NCBI GenBank assembly: GCA_022414725.1
Contig: CM039462.1
Coordinates: forward strand, 33,037,828-33,101,827
DNA: 64,000 nt
Source: Microglena sp. YARC
Lineage: Eukaryota > Chlorophyta > Chlorophyceae > Chlamydomonadales > Chlamydomonadaceae
Reading direction: 5' to 3'
The notes beneath the pieces were generated by a model. That model saw only the letters and a program-made list of their open reading frames with translations. It was not told the DNA's origin and ran no database searches. Position 1 is the first letter of the stretch. Every line of letters begins with the position of its first letter. Position numbers and translations under genes: made by a program. Of this stretch, positions 49,085 to 61,700 are shown piece after piece.

Positions 49085-49690
49085 CCAGGTCCAAAGATCT
49101 CTCTCACTGCTTGTCTAATGATCTCACTGTCCACTATTGACATGAGCCAAACTGCACATGCCGCTTGGGGGTTGGGGTTGGGGGTTGGGGGTTGGGGGTT
49201 GGGGGTTGGGGGTTGGGGGTTGGGGGTTGGGGGTTGGGGGCTGGGGGGCTGGGGGCTGGGGGCTGGGAGTTGGGGGGTTGGGGTTGGGGGTTGGGGGTTG
49301 GGGGGTTGGGGGTTGGGAGTTGGGGGGTTGGGGGTTGGGGGTTGGGGGGTTGGGGGTTGGGGGTTGGGGGTTGGGGGCTGGGGGCTGGGGGTTGGGGGTT
49401 GGGGGTTGGGGGTTGAGGGTTGGGGGTTGGGGTTGGGGGTTGGGGGTTGGGGGTAAGGGTCGGGGGGGGTGGGGGGTGGGGTGTCCAGGTTCGTGTCCAA
49501 AGCTCTTTCTTACCACTTGTCTAACGATCTCACTGTCCACCATTCCAATAACGAGGTTCAGGTCGTTGACAGCCCCATTTGGGTTGGGTTGGAGGTTGGG
49601 TTAGGTTGGGGGGGTAGATGTCCAGGTTCAAATATCTTTTTTACCGCTTTTCAAATGAACTAACTCTCCACCATTATTCTCATAACGAGG
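49085..49690 (-). repeat. Three decayed copies of an exon-end module
   Basis: Segments near 49,640-49,710, 49,500-49,570 and 49,080-49,140 repeat the end of exon 2 of the neighbouring gene (NDLNLV, VDSEIVRQ, then a GTAAGA/GTGAGA donor). Copies carry stops or lack the front part. Confidence 0.7.
49165..49465 (+). repeat. (TTGGGGG)n heptamer satellite
   Basis: About 40 copies of the G5T2 heptamer with CTGGGGG and AGTTGGGG variants. Strong G-quadruplex potential. On the minus strand it would be intronic to the gene at 49.1-51 kb. Confidence 0.9.
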
Positions 49691-49767
49691 TTCAGATCAT
49701 TGACGTTGCCATTTTGGTTTGGTTGGGGGTTGGGATATCCGGGTCCGGGTCCAAAGCTCTTTCTTAC

Positions 49768-50963
49768 CGCTTGTCTAACGATCTCACTGTCCACCATTCC
49801 CTTAACGAGGTTCAGGTCATTGACGGCTCCGTTAAGCTTAGCCTCCATGTACATTATGTCCTTTTCTACCAGAAGGGAGGAGACGTGCATCAGTATCTTC
49901 TTGTAGCCTTTCATGTTCCACTTGGAAGTCAGGACCAGGACTTCATGGAGCACATTGGTGCACATCCGCAGAATGTCGCTGAAGATGGAAGCAGCGGTTG
50001 AGCTGGCGTTCCTGTTGTGCAGAAATGTGCAGGAAGGGTTTTGAGAGAGCTTGCATCCACTGTGAATTTGGGGGGTCGTCGGCACCATTTTCTTTGGCTA
50101 ATAAGAGTGCACTTTGGATGAACATGGTCCCACAGGGGTGCAGAAAAGGGTGCCAAAGACCCCCTAAATTGTCAGTGATCATGGGGGGTGTTAAGGTGTT
50201 TTTCGGTAGTTTTGTCAGAGCTTGCATCATGACGTGTTTTTATGTTGAAGGAGGAGGGGCAGGAAGTTTTTTGTGAAACGTTGCATTATGAGGTGTGTAA
50301 TGGTGTCTTTACGTATTTTGTCAGAGTTCACATGGCTGCAGAACAGGCTGAACACCTGTTTAACAAACTGAACAGAATGCAGGCTGCCGTAGGAATTAGA
50401 AGCACCATGGTGCTTTGTGAAGACACTGGCTCCTTTTACCTTATACAAAAACCTGTTCCAGAGTGCTCCAGGATATAGGTGGCAAAATATGCTCCAGAGC
50501 CTTGCTCACACTTGAACAATCAAGATTAACTCAATCACAAGCTGGGCTGGCCTGCTCGACGGATTTTTCCTCAAAATATTGAAAATAACACAAACATCAT
50601 GCAATGAATTGATGAATTAGTTAGTATGGTAGATTTAGAAACCTGAATCCCCCCCCCACACACACACACCACCACCACACGCACACACACACATATGCGT
50701 GTGCGCGCACACACACATACACATACACATACTCAAGCAAAGGCACACACACACGCGTACCAACCACCACCACTGCCAAGGCATATACATCATACTCACA
50801 CACGCATCATCTTGGGTGCAAGCACGCTCAACGTCTTGGCAAGAATGTCCACTCTTGAGTTCAGGTGTGCTGCTGATTGCTCATTCTTGACCGGCGTCAC
50901 GCACATATTTTGGATGTCATAAGCAAGCTTAATGCAATTTGTGATTTCTCCTGCCAAAGCCAT
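49768..50963 (-). CDS. MLKL-type four-helix N-terminal domain gene (two exons seen)
   Basis: Exon 1: 50,963-50,800 (ATG; MALAGEITNCIKLAYDIQ ... LNSRVDILAKTLSVLAP; donor GT|GTGAGT). Exon 2: 50,011-49,768 (acceptor AACAG|G; ILRMCTNVLHEVLVLTSKW, GYKKILMHVSSLL, AKLNGAVNDLNLV; donor GCG|GTAAGA). The exons join in phase. Helix lengths, the Leu-x-x-Arg-Val-x-x-Leu word and the terminal Asn-Asp-Leu-x-Leu match the MLKL N-terminal/HeLo-like bundle, which in animals, plants and fungi inserts into membranes or signals cell death. No effector domain is visible in the window. Gene model good, family call moderate. Confidence 0.55.
50640..50775. repeat. CA-rich microsatellites in the intron
   Basis: CCCCCCCCACACACACAC, ACACGCACACACACAC and ACATACACATACACATAC tracts. 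A frame to 50,478 on the plus strand (AAEQAEHLFNKLNRMQAAVG) looks natural but has no support beyond composition. Confidence 0.7.
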
Positions 50964-50999
50964 GGTTCCCGCCTTTCAGGATTTAAGGATCTGCAAGGT

Positions 51000-52445
51000 T
51001 TCAGGGGGTGGAGGTTTAGGGGTGTGGTTTTGCCATGTCTTACATCAGCTATATGCTTATTGAATTAAGCACGTTAAAATGTTCGTGCATTTTTTCTTAA
51101 GCACGATTCGTCGCTATTTTTATGATTGCGAATTTGACTATCGACATCTTAGGTCTAGTTAATGTTTACAGATTCTGAAACATTAGCTGGAGCATCAGTC
51201 ACGTCCGATACTCTACGTTTCCGAGCCACCAGTGGCTTGGCTGAAGCATCGGCATGCTCGATTGTTAATGTTTCGGACGACAAAGACTAAACATATTTCA
51301 AGATGTCCAGAAGACCCCCTTGACTCCAATCGTGTATTGTGGGCACATCTGGAGTCCAATAGGGCACCAGGAAAACTATTGACTGCATTACATAGACACA
51401 CATAACAACACCCATGCACGGATATGTTTTTACACCAAGTGATTAATTTTGAAATGCTGAGAATATGTATAGAGTAGTTCCCAAGGGGGGCGTAAAACAC
51501 GTCCTTTTCGTGAATTGCGATGCTCATTCATATGGGCTCTCCAGTGAATCTGACAAGAACAAAAAATTCTTATAATTCTTATGTGGTCTAGAATATACCG
51601 TTTTATGTGGTTTGTCAAGAAACCTGGAAATCAATTGCAACTAACACACGCACAGATGTTTTTGATAGGATGATCCCTTGTTCAAAACATACATTTGACC
51701 TCCACCGCCTGCTCTAACACTGGTGTCCTCTATCTCCCCCCTCCCCCCCCTCCACCCCCTCCTCCCTCTCCCTCTCTCTCTCACTTCCACTCTCCTCTCC
51801 TTCTATTTCTCCCCCTGCTCCCTCCCCCTCCTTCCTTCCTACCTCGCCCCTATATCTCTCCATTGTCACCCCTCCTCCCAATCCTCCTTCCCCTCCTCCC
51901 TCCACCCCTCCTCCCTCTATTTCCACGTCCTCCAAATCCTTCTCCCCCTCCTGCCTCTCCCCACTTGGGGAAGTGGCTGAAATGCGGAACGTTGTGCAAA
52001 CGGCATTCAGCAATGCGATAGTCCCTTGATGTCGTGGCATCGTTGACACGCCCCCCCCCCTCCTTCAAGGAGTGTGTAGCTTGCACCATGGGAACAATTT
52101 TCTCAGCTGCAAGTCGTGCCTCCAAAACCATGTAGTCGCTCATGGCCAGTTTTTAGCCATGCAGTTGCTCATGACCAGACAAAGGGTGGGAACGACCTTC
52201 CGAGCCATACAAGTAAGACAGAAACCGGAACCACAAACCAGGAACCAATATAACCGACATATCCAACTGATACAACAAAACGCCAGCTACACTTCACACA
52301 CAGCAGGTGACAAGGGCAGAGAGATAGCATTTTCTCTCGGTTGCTCATGCCCACCTCATTCATGCCAAGGCACGAGTTATGTACAGATGTGATAAGTGTG
52401 AATCTCCCTCATGTCATACTTGAATTGTGGTCATGAGCACATAAT
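51000..52445. other. Mostly noncoding, possible exon near 52.1 kb
   Basis: 51,490-51,610 is a reverse copy of the 36.7-kb duplication. 51,730-51,960 is CCTCCC-rich. On the minus strand ~52,143-52,070 encodes MSDYMVLEARLAAEKIVPMV from an ATG and is followed by a C10 run; it could be an exon of an unseen gene. Confidence 0.35.
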
Positions 52446-52554
52446 TGTTGATTGCCTTGTTATTTCATTATTTTGTGTCCAGCCTTCATATAAGGGCATC
52501 CTTGCTTTTTGATGATGTTAACAAAGCGCGGAGCCCGGGGATTTGGGGGAGCCC

Positions 52555-53240
52555 CAGCCCCCAGTCACCCCCAGCCATCCCCCAGCCAACCCACCAGCCA
52601 ACCCCACCATCCCATCCCCCATCCCCCATGCATCCCCCCATCCCCCATGCATCCCCCATCCCCCATCTATCCCCCATCTATCGCCCCTATCCCCTATCCC
52701 CATCCCCCATCCCCCATCTATCCCCCATCTATCCCCATCTATCCCCATCTATCCCCATCTATCCCCCATCTATCCCCATCTATCCCCCATCTATCCCCAT
52801 CTATCCCCCATCTATCCCCCATCTATCCCCCATCTATCCCCCATCTATCCCCCATCTATCCCCCATCTATCCCCCATCTATCCCCATCTATCCCCCATCT
52901 ATCCCCATCTATCCCCCATCTATCCCCCATCTATCCCCCATCTATCCCCCATCTATCCCCCATCTATCCCCCATCTATCCCCATCTATCCCCCATCTATC
53001 CCCCATCTATCCCCCATCTATCCCCCATCTATCCCCCATCTATCCCCCATCTATCCCCATCTATCCCCCATCCCCCATCCCCCATCCCCCATCCCCCATC
53101 CCCATCCCCCATCCCCATCCCCCATCCCCATCCCCCATCCCCATCCCCTATCCCCCATCCTACCCACGCCATCCCATTCCACTCCATCAAAATCCATCGC
53201 ATCCCACGCCATCCCATCCCATCCCACGCCATCCCATCTC
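52555..53240. repeat. CCCCCATCTAT minisatellite
   Basis: About 60 copies of an 11-bp unit (CCCCCATCTAT or CCCCATCTAT), with CCCCCATCCC flanks and a CATCCCACGC tail at the right. Long proline-rich frames here are repeat translations. Confidence 0.9.
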
Positions 53241-54035
53241 ATCCCATCATACCCATCTGCTTTAATTGCTCGCATATGTTGGTGTGTGCAAGCGAGACAT
53301 TTATCCACTACCGGTATATAATTCACAAACGTCACTCGGGTTGCACCTTACCTTGCTCTTTGCCATACGCGCATACAAAGACGGATGCTGGTTGACTTGG
53401 TTCACTGCCTGCATTCCCAAAGAGAGCCATAAGTAAGTTATTTCTTGGGAAGGGTCAAGTTGTTGCCTGCTGCTTGAGAATCAACACAAATGGGGCTTCC
53501 AAAGCCTCGCGTCATCCTCTGAATTTTTGGGTAGAGGTTGGGCACATTTGGAAACAATGAGGCAGGTAACAACAGGATGCAACCAACCAACCAACTAACC
53601 AACCAACTAGATAACCTTCTGACCTATCTACATCTACATCACCGCTGCGTGCGTGCGTGAAGCAAGGTGGCAGGTATGTGCCGGTTGGGGTTTACTAAGG
53701 GTTTGATGCTGATATTTGTTGATGTTTTGTATTTGTATTTACCCGTGTGCATATGAAGAGACTTGGCTTGGATTGCGATTATGTTTGAATTTGATGTACT
53801 TGGGTGACATTCAAAACAATTCACTTGTCAAATGGGATTTTTTCTTTTGAAGTCAATGCTTCTCCCTGGTTTTCGTCAAGCTACGAGCACAGTTGAATTC
53901 CAATAGGACACCATCATCATCACCGGCAGTAATTATTGACAATTCACAAACAAAAGACGGCCACTGCAGCGTGAATGATAAGGATAACAACACGTAATTG
54001 CAAACATGTTGGCATCACTAGCAAGATGGACGGAT

Positions 54036-54335
54036 GCTATCTAAAAGTGGATTGAACAATCGACGAAGCGTATTTAGGATTGGACACGACTACCGTACAT
54101 GAGTAATGGGGCAAGTAAATTGTTCAACTGTATTGTACAGCGGCTAAACAAACCACATGCATGTACGGACTGTGAGATAAAAATTTACTATATAAAAGTG
54201 GATTGAACAATCGACGAAGCGTATTTAGGATTGGACACGACTACCGTACATGAGTAATGGGGCAAGTAAAGTGTTCAAACTGTATTGTACAGCGGGCTAA
54301 AGAAACACATGCATGTACGGACTGTGAGATACTAT
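54036..54335. repeat. ~152-bp tandem duplication
   Basis: AAAAGTGGATTGAACAATCG, GGATTGGACACGACTACCG and ATGCATGTACGGACTGTGAG occur in order at ~54,042 and ~54,196. The right copy has an open frame (54,257-54,484) with KCSNC and CTDC, too weak to call. Confidence 0.85.
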
Positions 54336-54431
54336 CACACTCGTATGGTCAATTGGGGCTTTATTTATTCCCTTACTCTTCAGGCGACTACGCAATTGTT
54401 TTTTGTGTCAGCGCAAATGTACTGTATATAC

Positions 54432-54608
54432 AGGGACCAGCATATCATATGATGTTGACCAAAGGCCAGTATGATATCATATGATATCATACAAATTGCA
54501 TCATATACTATCGTATATACACGGTACCTTTAGCCTAGTCAGCCTGCCGGCATCATATGATATCATATGATGACATGATATCATATGATATCATATTGCG
54601 GTTCCCTA
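54432..54608. mobile_element. Palindromic AT-rich element, copy 2
   Basis: Inverted relative to the 42.8-kb copy: left AGGGACCAGCATATCATATG, right ATATTGCGGTTCCCTA. Confidence 0.7.
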
Positions 54609-54898
54609 GGTAATGATAACGCCTGGTGGGGCGTGGTGTTTAAGGGAGCCCGTCTTACGCAGGTGGGGAGCGGTCTCCTACCTCAACTGGACAAGCTACC
54701 ATCACGGTTGACGACGACCTGCAACGCCAAGAGGTTCCCTAGGTATATATGGAGCATCTCGTGGATCGATTGTGTACGTCTCTTGGGAACATGCTTCGTT
54801 CGCCTTGGAGGAATATGAACGCCCAAGTAAGTGAAGGTAATAAAATAACTCGCTGTGCTTAATTAAATTAGCTATTTGATAAACAGTCTGTAAAACGT

Positions 54899-55254
54899 TT
54901 GTTAGGGGTTCAGTTCATCATTGTTTTTTTATTTGTAAGCCTTTCCTACACGGTTGGGCAAGTCCCTTTAGCCTATTTGGCATCCCCCTGGACTAGAACA
55001 TACATACATACAAACAGTCGTTGTTTCTAGCCGTGACTTGCCCAACCGACAATTGGTAGAGTGTGATTAGATAATGATTTAATTATATTTTATAATTAAA
55101 TTGTCACTGTAGCACGAACTCAGGGCCCCGTCGGTTTAAACGATCGTTTGGGGCTCAGTTCATCAGTGCTCTTTCTTTTTAAGCCCTTCCTATACGGTTG
55201 GGCAAGTCCCTTTAGCCTATCTGGCCTACCCCTGGACTGTAACATACGTACAGA
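54899..55254. repeat. Two ~110-bp direct repeats
   Basis: 54,899-55,016 and 55,146-55,254 share TTCAGTTCATCA(T/G)TG-like starts, CGGTTGGGCAAGTCCCTTTA and the CTGGACT(G/A)(T/G)AACATAC end. A third partial copy lies at 42.1 kb. Confidence 0.75.
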
Positions 55255-57325
55255 GTGTGGGAGAGTATTGGGACTTGATAGCAAATGGACTGATTCCTAG
55301 CTAACAGTAGTTGTGTATGAAATGATTTCACCAAATGGATGGTTCTCCTTGCACTAGCTGATGTGATTACACCCTAATATATAGGGTTTGCTAAGGGTTA
55401 AACTTGGTGAATGGGAAACAAATAAGTCTTGAAAACTTGAAGGAAATTTAGAAAACTACAAAAGCTCAGAATCAACGAATGGAGCATCCACCATCAACGA
55501 ATGGAGCATACACCCTAACACCCTAATATATGACACCCTAATATATCGGAATGTGAATTTTATCAGAACGAGCAGGAACGGGGGACGTTTCATCAAACGG
55601 GGTTGGCGTCCACGCATACCGGTAGTAAGTGCACGCTTTTATAATAATTCAATGTTGTTTAGGCAGATTCGACTGTGACTAACATCTCGGTTACTGTCAG
55701 AGTAGTGAACTACATCTAGATCTAGATGCCGATATAGCATCCGTGTGCCTGTAGTTCACCACTCTAACAATAATGCATGGTGATACATTCATAAGCTAAT
55801 AAGCACGCGCCAAACAACTGGACCATCGTGCATGCATCAGCACCTAAAACCGCTTAAATCGATTGATCTGAATGAGCCATACAATGTCGGGCGGGCCATA
55901 TGCCCCAGCGAAGGGGACACACTGGATTCGGTCTGATTATATCGATTAATATAACAAAACCATGCAACAATGATTCGCCTAGTCGGAGTACTTGGGTCGT
56001 CGGGTGCAAAGAAGGAACACAAGGGGTTTCTCCGCAACCAAGCACACACACGGACAGCAGCCTCACTTACTCACTGTGCGGTTCCCTAGCTCGTCCGATA
56101 TATATATCTCGGACGGTACTCCTTGGTAGATTCGATTTTCTACCCAACGATGTTTTGCTATTTTCGGGAGAGGGACGGGTCAAGGAGGACAGTGATGGCG
56201 AAAAGTAGGACGGAGGGTAAATTGGGAACGCGGGAGCAGAGTTTATGCCTTTATTTATTCTGTCAGTCTGTTTGTTCAGGGAAGTCAGAAACTGAACTGT
56301 CTGTTCTGTTGGGTTCTTTTATTTCGGAAACAGATCTTTCCCGGAGGTTGTGGTTTGGTTGATATCATTTATCAATAAATGATAACCCCATAGGGTTATC
56401 ATGTATTGATCTTACTTATCAATAAATGATAGCCCTTTAGGATTGATAACCCGGTTCCTTCTGTAGATGTTCATGTTGTCAAAATGTGAGCCTACACCTG
56501 AACGTGAGCCCAAACCTACGTCTCACGAGCAAAAATCTACGGTTCGCAGCGTTACCGCCCTCATAAATCTGCGTCAAAGACATGAAACATAACGTTTGGA
56601 ACAACCCTGTGGGGTTATTCCAGAAAATTGACTGCCTACGACAAATGTTATGTTGAACAACCGTCAGTTGTTTTTACTGCGATAATTTGCAAGTTGCGAT
56701 GAAACCCATTATTGGGGAATCGGCCCTGCGATAGAATAGTCGGCTTTGCAGCCGCGAGGGGGTTGGGTACGAGGGTAGGGTTTCTGGGGGACTATAGACC
56801 AGAGCTGTAGACTGTAGACCAGCGGCTGTAGACGGTAGATTCTCTGGATTTGACTGACCATAATTATCCCGGAATTCCGGGACGTTTAAATCCCCCGGAC
56901 CTTATTCAAAATCTTCGACTCGTCCCCGCCCCGCGCCATCGAATACGATCAGCATCCTATTTAAACCTATTTCAACCTATTCGAAAGCCTTCGCAGCATT
57001 GGAGGTGCAGACAGCTGCACGCACGTTTCTACCCCACTCTCGGCTTTCTCTTGGGCACATGTTACTAGCCGCGCGGCGTTGTCCAGGTTGGTTAGCGCAT
57101 CCATTTACCTTCGTTGCTTGCGTTCTGATGCTAGAGATTCGCGCGTTAGGCAACTTTCGGCTCGGGTTTTACAAGCAAACCAAGTGATGAGGCATCAGGT
57201 GAAAACGTGCAGCCCCTAGAGCATGTGCCTTGCTTTATGGTTACCTTGGGCCATCTTCTTTGATGGCGAATTGATTTCATGCAAACTGTTTCCTTTTTGA
57301 CTGGCCCACGTAACAAACAAAGTAT
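55255..57325. other. No supported gene
   Basis: AT-rich DNA with short dispersed repeats (ACACCCTAATATAT x3 near 55,370-55,550; ATCAATAAATGATA x2 near 56,370-56,430 forming hairpins; GACTGTAGACC x2 near 56,800). Short frames have no recognisable content. Confidence 0.5.
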
Positions 57326-57515
57326 GTTTTCTTTAGCAACGAGCAGCAGCTTCTAGGCAGCTCCATGGGCTCTCTCTTCATCCAAACCTGAAGCAACCAA
57401 GGCTCATGGAAGCTGATATCATACGCTTCCCAGTGCTCCTGGCATGTTTGGGTTTGGACCAGTGGCAATCTTAGAGAGCTGCCTAGAAGCTGTTGCTGGT
57501 AGCCGAAAAGAAAAA
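57325..57515. mobile_element. Inverted-repeat element, copy 1
   Basis: Left arm ACGAGCAGCAGCTTCTAGGC (from ~57,340) and right arm GCCTAGAAGCTGTTGCTGGT (57,481-57,500) are near-perfect complements, within longer flanks CTTT/AAAG. Related copy at 58,600-58,785. Confidence 0.65.
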
Positions 57516-57599
57516 CAGTGCTAACATCAGTGGGTAGTCTAGCATGACGATGTCTTCGGTCCATATACACCATGCATGCCCCCTGGCCAACTCTGGCTC

Positions 57600-57690
57600 C
57601 CCCCACCCCACCACCCCACCACCCCCCACCCCCACCCACCACCCCCCACCCACCCCACCCACACGCACACCCACACGCACACACTTACAC
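57600..57690. repeat. CCCACC/CACACG simple repeats
   Basis: CCACCCCACCACCCCCCACC followed by ACACGCACACCCACACGCAC. Noncoding. Confidence 0.85.
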
Positions 57691-57895
57691 ATGATGGTCC
57701 GGTGTGGATGCACGTATGCATGCATAGTGTAAACGTGTCCGGACGGAAGGGCGTGACACACACCAGCTTTCCAACTCTTCTTGCTTGAATGTACGTGGGA
57801 GGTGAGGACTTAAGTAGCCAGAACGATGCCTGACCATCAAGAAGGTACCAACGGGGCCAGCAACAGCTCATGACCAAGGCTGACAACAAAAAACA

Positions 57896-58189
57896 TTGTT
57901 GCGATCACTGGCAGCATCGGCGTTAAGTAACAGTTGTGTTATACGATTGAAGGGAACACTAGTAGATCTTACTGCTGAGAGTGTTTTGGATGTGTTGAAG
58001 GGTAGTGAGTTGAAAGGGGCAGATCAGTTGGCTTCCGCCATGGTGAACAAGAAAGGGGCTGTGTTACACAATAAACAAGTGAAAGCTATTATAGCTGATA
58101 CTGTGCTTGAATATGCTTACCACAGTGATCCCCTCATCTTCCCATGGGATGTATGCAGCACGCTCTATACCTTACTCTCGGACACATAG
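57896..58189 (+). CDS. Possible exon, ~97 codons
   Basis: The frame is open without a nearby ATG at the front (internal ATG at ~58,040). Composition looks protein-like (LKGTLVDLTAESVLDVLKGS; VKAIIADTVLEYAYHSDPLI). It may be the last exon of a gene starting to the left. Family unknown. Confidence 0.35.
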   Translation: MLRSLAASALSNSCVIRLKGTLVDLTAESVLDVLKGSELKGADQLASAMVNKKGAVLHNKQVKAIIADTVLEYAYHSDPLIFPWDVCSTLYTLLSDT

Positions 58190-58599
58190 CCAGTTATATG
58201 AACTTTGATCTGTATATTTGAACGCTTAGGGACGCACCATGATTCGTAGACGCATCTGCTTTAATGTACTACACTCAGCCTCTAGGCAATCAGTCTAACA
58301 TTTGTTTGATCTGTTTGCTTTAGCATGCACCCGTGAATACCTTGATCAGCTCGCCGCTTTGCGAGCAGTGAGATAAGAACAACATGCTTTTGCATGCAAC
58401 CTATGCCTGGAGCCGTATCATTTTTCTTTGCATGCAATGAGATCTGTATTATAGGGAATATATCATGACACATGCACTCGTATGGTCTAGTACTTTTGCA
58501 ATACTTCTAACAGGCCTGTTTGGGAAACTTACCCAGCATTGCACCCCCACCCCCCACCCCCAGGCCACTCACACACACGCACGCACACACACAACAGCT

Positions 58600-58785
58600 T
58601 TTTCTTTTCAGCTACGAGCAGCAGCCTCTAAGCAGGTCCATGAGTAAGCGCGCTGGGCTGCTGGCTTCCCACGATTGTCCTTTTGCTAGAGAGCTGCTCA
58701 TGCCACTTTGAGGTGCATTAGCTTGCTTTAATTTGGGCTGAGTAGGCAGCTAGAGGAGCAGCCTAGAAGCTGCTGCTATATGGTG
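58600..58785. mobile_element. Inverted-repeat element, copy 2
   Basis: Left arm CTACGAGCAGCAGCCTCTAA and right arm GCAGCCTAGAAGCTGCTGCT pair with few mismatches. TTTTTCTTTTCAG before the left arm also matches the outer flank of copy 1. Confidence 0.65.
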
Positions 58786-61700
58786 CTCTCGAGTCTAGTC
58801 AAAAACACATTGTGTTAATTATCAAAAGCAATCACTGGAATTCACACAAAATGGCACATCCTTATCTCTAAGTATAACCGCGCGTTACGAGCTGATGAAA
58901 GCATATGGCGCTCAAAGTTGTGTGCTTGCAGGGGCATGTTGTTATTTTGCCTTGGTGCTTACTAGGCGTAATGATCAGTGAATATAACGCTTGAGCTAGG
59001 TGGCCCTGTAGGTGCTGCAAATTAGTTTCACTTGGCTAGGGGCACATGCTTGCCAGGGATCTTATTCAGATAACCTTGTGTCGGAAGGGAAGCATGTGCT
59101 AAGTAAGGCAGCAGTTTACCCTAATCTATGTCCAACTGTGCATATCTAATAGGGAACGGCAAACTAATATTAGCGTTTGAAAAACTAATATTAACTCATG
59201 TTATTAAAGTGTCACAATATATAAGTTTTTCAATCAATTCAAAATCTGGTGAGATGGCTCGTCCGTCTCATATTATCTAACATTTTCACTAATATTATGC
59301 ATTCACTTATATTCAACTAACTTAGCCTTTCCCCCAATGTCTAAGCATAAAACGATATCCAAGCTCCTAATCAGGTAGCAGTGCTGCACTATACCGTGCA
59401 TGTCACGATATCGTACTCATAGCCAGTAGTTAATGATTCAAATTATGTACTGTATGCGCCTTAAGTATTGGCAAAACGGTTTTGCAAAGAACCCTTTGCC
59501 AAACCGCCAAACCGGTTATGCTTCAGACCTGTGACCACTCCACCTGGTTTTGTCCGCTTGCCAAGTTATGTTACCAATGGTACTTTGCAGTATACAGGTT
59601 TGAATTGTTTAACCTCCTTTCAAAGGGCAGCTCTCGAGCTTGTAGGCATGCAAAGAATGCGCGCCCTATGGTGCCCCACGACTCCTCAAAGAGGCTACCA
59701 GCCGTTCTGAAGCTTGCTCCTGAAGGAGCTAAAAGGTCAGCAATGTATGGCCTCGTTTTTGTGTCCTCAGACTTCGCAGGATGTGGGCAGCGACAACGTG
59801 AAGCTCCAGCCACAAGAAGGGAAGAAGAAGCCCTGAAAGAAGGCTGCCCTTGCTGCCCGCATCAGAGCAAGCTAAATTGGGACAAGCTAGTGAACGGTCA
59901 ACAGAAAGCAGGGCAAGAACTCTTATCGAGCTAAGCCAACCAGGGGGAGCCAGATATAATTTTTGATCGATTTTACAATGCCCCTCCTGCGTTCTGCTTC
60001 TGCTCATATGCTTTCCTTTATGTGTCCAGTCTGCTGCTGTTTGGTTTCCTACGCCTCCTGATGCTCCTGGTGCTCTTGATCCCTATCGTGATCATGCTGC
60101 TCCTGCTGTTGTCGGGCGTTCATCATTCATCGTTCTAAGATTCTGAATTTTTGCTCCCCCACCCACCCCACCCCACCCCCACCCCCCCACCCCAATCCCC
60201 ACCCCTCTTCTTGGCAGGTCAACGTCTTTTCTGCCATGCAAGAGATGGACGCAGATGAATCGGCTGGTGGGAGGCCCCTTCCATCACAGGAGGAGCTAGG
60301 TTATGTTTTTGCTGATCGATTCTAATTGCGCCACCTTGGTCTGTTGCTGCTTGATGATTCTTGGTGCCTGAACTTTGTCTAAACTCTGCTTTGATGGCTG
60401 ACTTGTTGCTGCCCCTGCTGCTGCCCTTGCATCCCCCATCATCCTTTCAAGACGTGGAGAGTGGGGGAGTGAAGAGTGCGGCGGGTCACATATTGCTCAC
60501 TCCTCCCCCCCCCCCCCCTTCCTATTAAAGCGGCTTCGCCATATGTTGATTTAGACCAGACCTGTTTGGTTCTCATACCCAAGCAATGTTTTTAGCTCTC
60601 CGGATTCTCATCCCCTTGATACAGTCGATAATGTTTTGATTTTACTTGAACTTGGTTACCTGGCTCCAGCCAGCAATTTGGCTGCAGAGAGCCATTGTAT
60701 CGGGCAATGATGGTCAGTTAGCCCACCTCTGCTCCTGATTTTGATTTAATTGTTGCACGCATTTTAATTTAATTTTTAGATGCAAGATTGCTCAGTCAGC
60801 TCACCTCTGCCTCCTGATTTGAAATTAATTGCTCTGCCCAGCCCAGATCTGACCAGCGCTCACCTCTGCTCCTGATTCGAATTGAATTGTTACATACGGT
60901 CGAGCATACAGTAATGGAAAGTCAGCCAGCCTACCTCAGCTCCTAATTTGACTTTTTAATGGTTTTGCCAGCAAGTTTGGCAGACTACTTACTGTGAACA
61001 TGTATCAAGAAAATGTAACAATAACAGTGCAAGCAAAGCTACGATTCGGCCAACGTGGATTTCAGGTCTCGACTTGAGCAAGTCCAAGCCATGGACCTCT
61101 TTTCCAAGTTAGTTTTTCGAAGTCGCACCAGGCCAGCAAGGAGAGCATTGGCAGCCAAATAGTGTACTTATGCGGGTGTTGGGTGGATGGAGGGGCGTTT
61201 CACTGCCTGAGGCCCCTTTGGCCCAACGCTGTTGCTATCTCACCACGTCTCCTCTGACTGATGGTATTTATGAACAACACTTGGTAAAAAATGGAACTGC
61301 AGCATGAAAATCACTAGTTGCAGCCTACATCTTATTACCGGAGATACCTTCCTTGGGTGGGGTGGGGGAAGGGTCGCTTACACATAAGCCAAACCACGTT
61401 TGTAATATGGCCAACAGATAGAGCTCATCGCGAGGGTCAGTATACCTGTACACCTAACTTTCATGACATGGTATATTATTGGTGAGGAAGATATTGGCTT
61501 TTAAGCCAATAGGGAGGGGGGGAGGGCACACAAAAACTTCATAGCGTGGGACCGTGGCGTCTCAAAAAATAACTTTCTTGATGATCCCCTGGTTTACCAT
61601 GGTCTACCTAGCATCCAGGGTGGGCAGGCGTCTGCTGGTTACTAAGCATGCGTGGGTAGTATGAACACAGCGGGGGCTTTGAACAAGTACTGCACCACCA

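Noticed and set aside
49006..49604. Gly/Trp-rich and Pro/Asn-rich frames over the heptamer satellite
   Set aside because: Frames exist on both strands and reflect TTGGGGG only; real coding modules there are the short exon-end copies.
50242..50478. Plus-strand frame with AAEQAEHLFNKLNRMQAAVG as a gene
   Set aside because: It looks natural but has no ATG-to-stop context, lies inside the intron of the opposite-strand gene and has no recognised family; left as a note only.
52445..53395. Three overlapping ~240-316-codon proline/serine-rich frames
   Set aside because: All three frames are open because the 11-bp unit lacks stops; typical repeat artefact.
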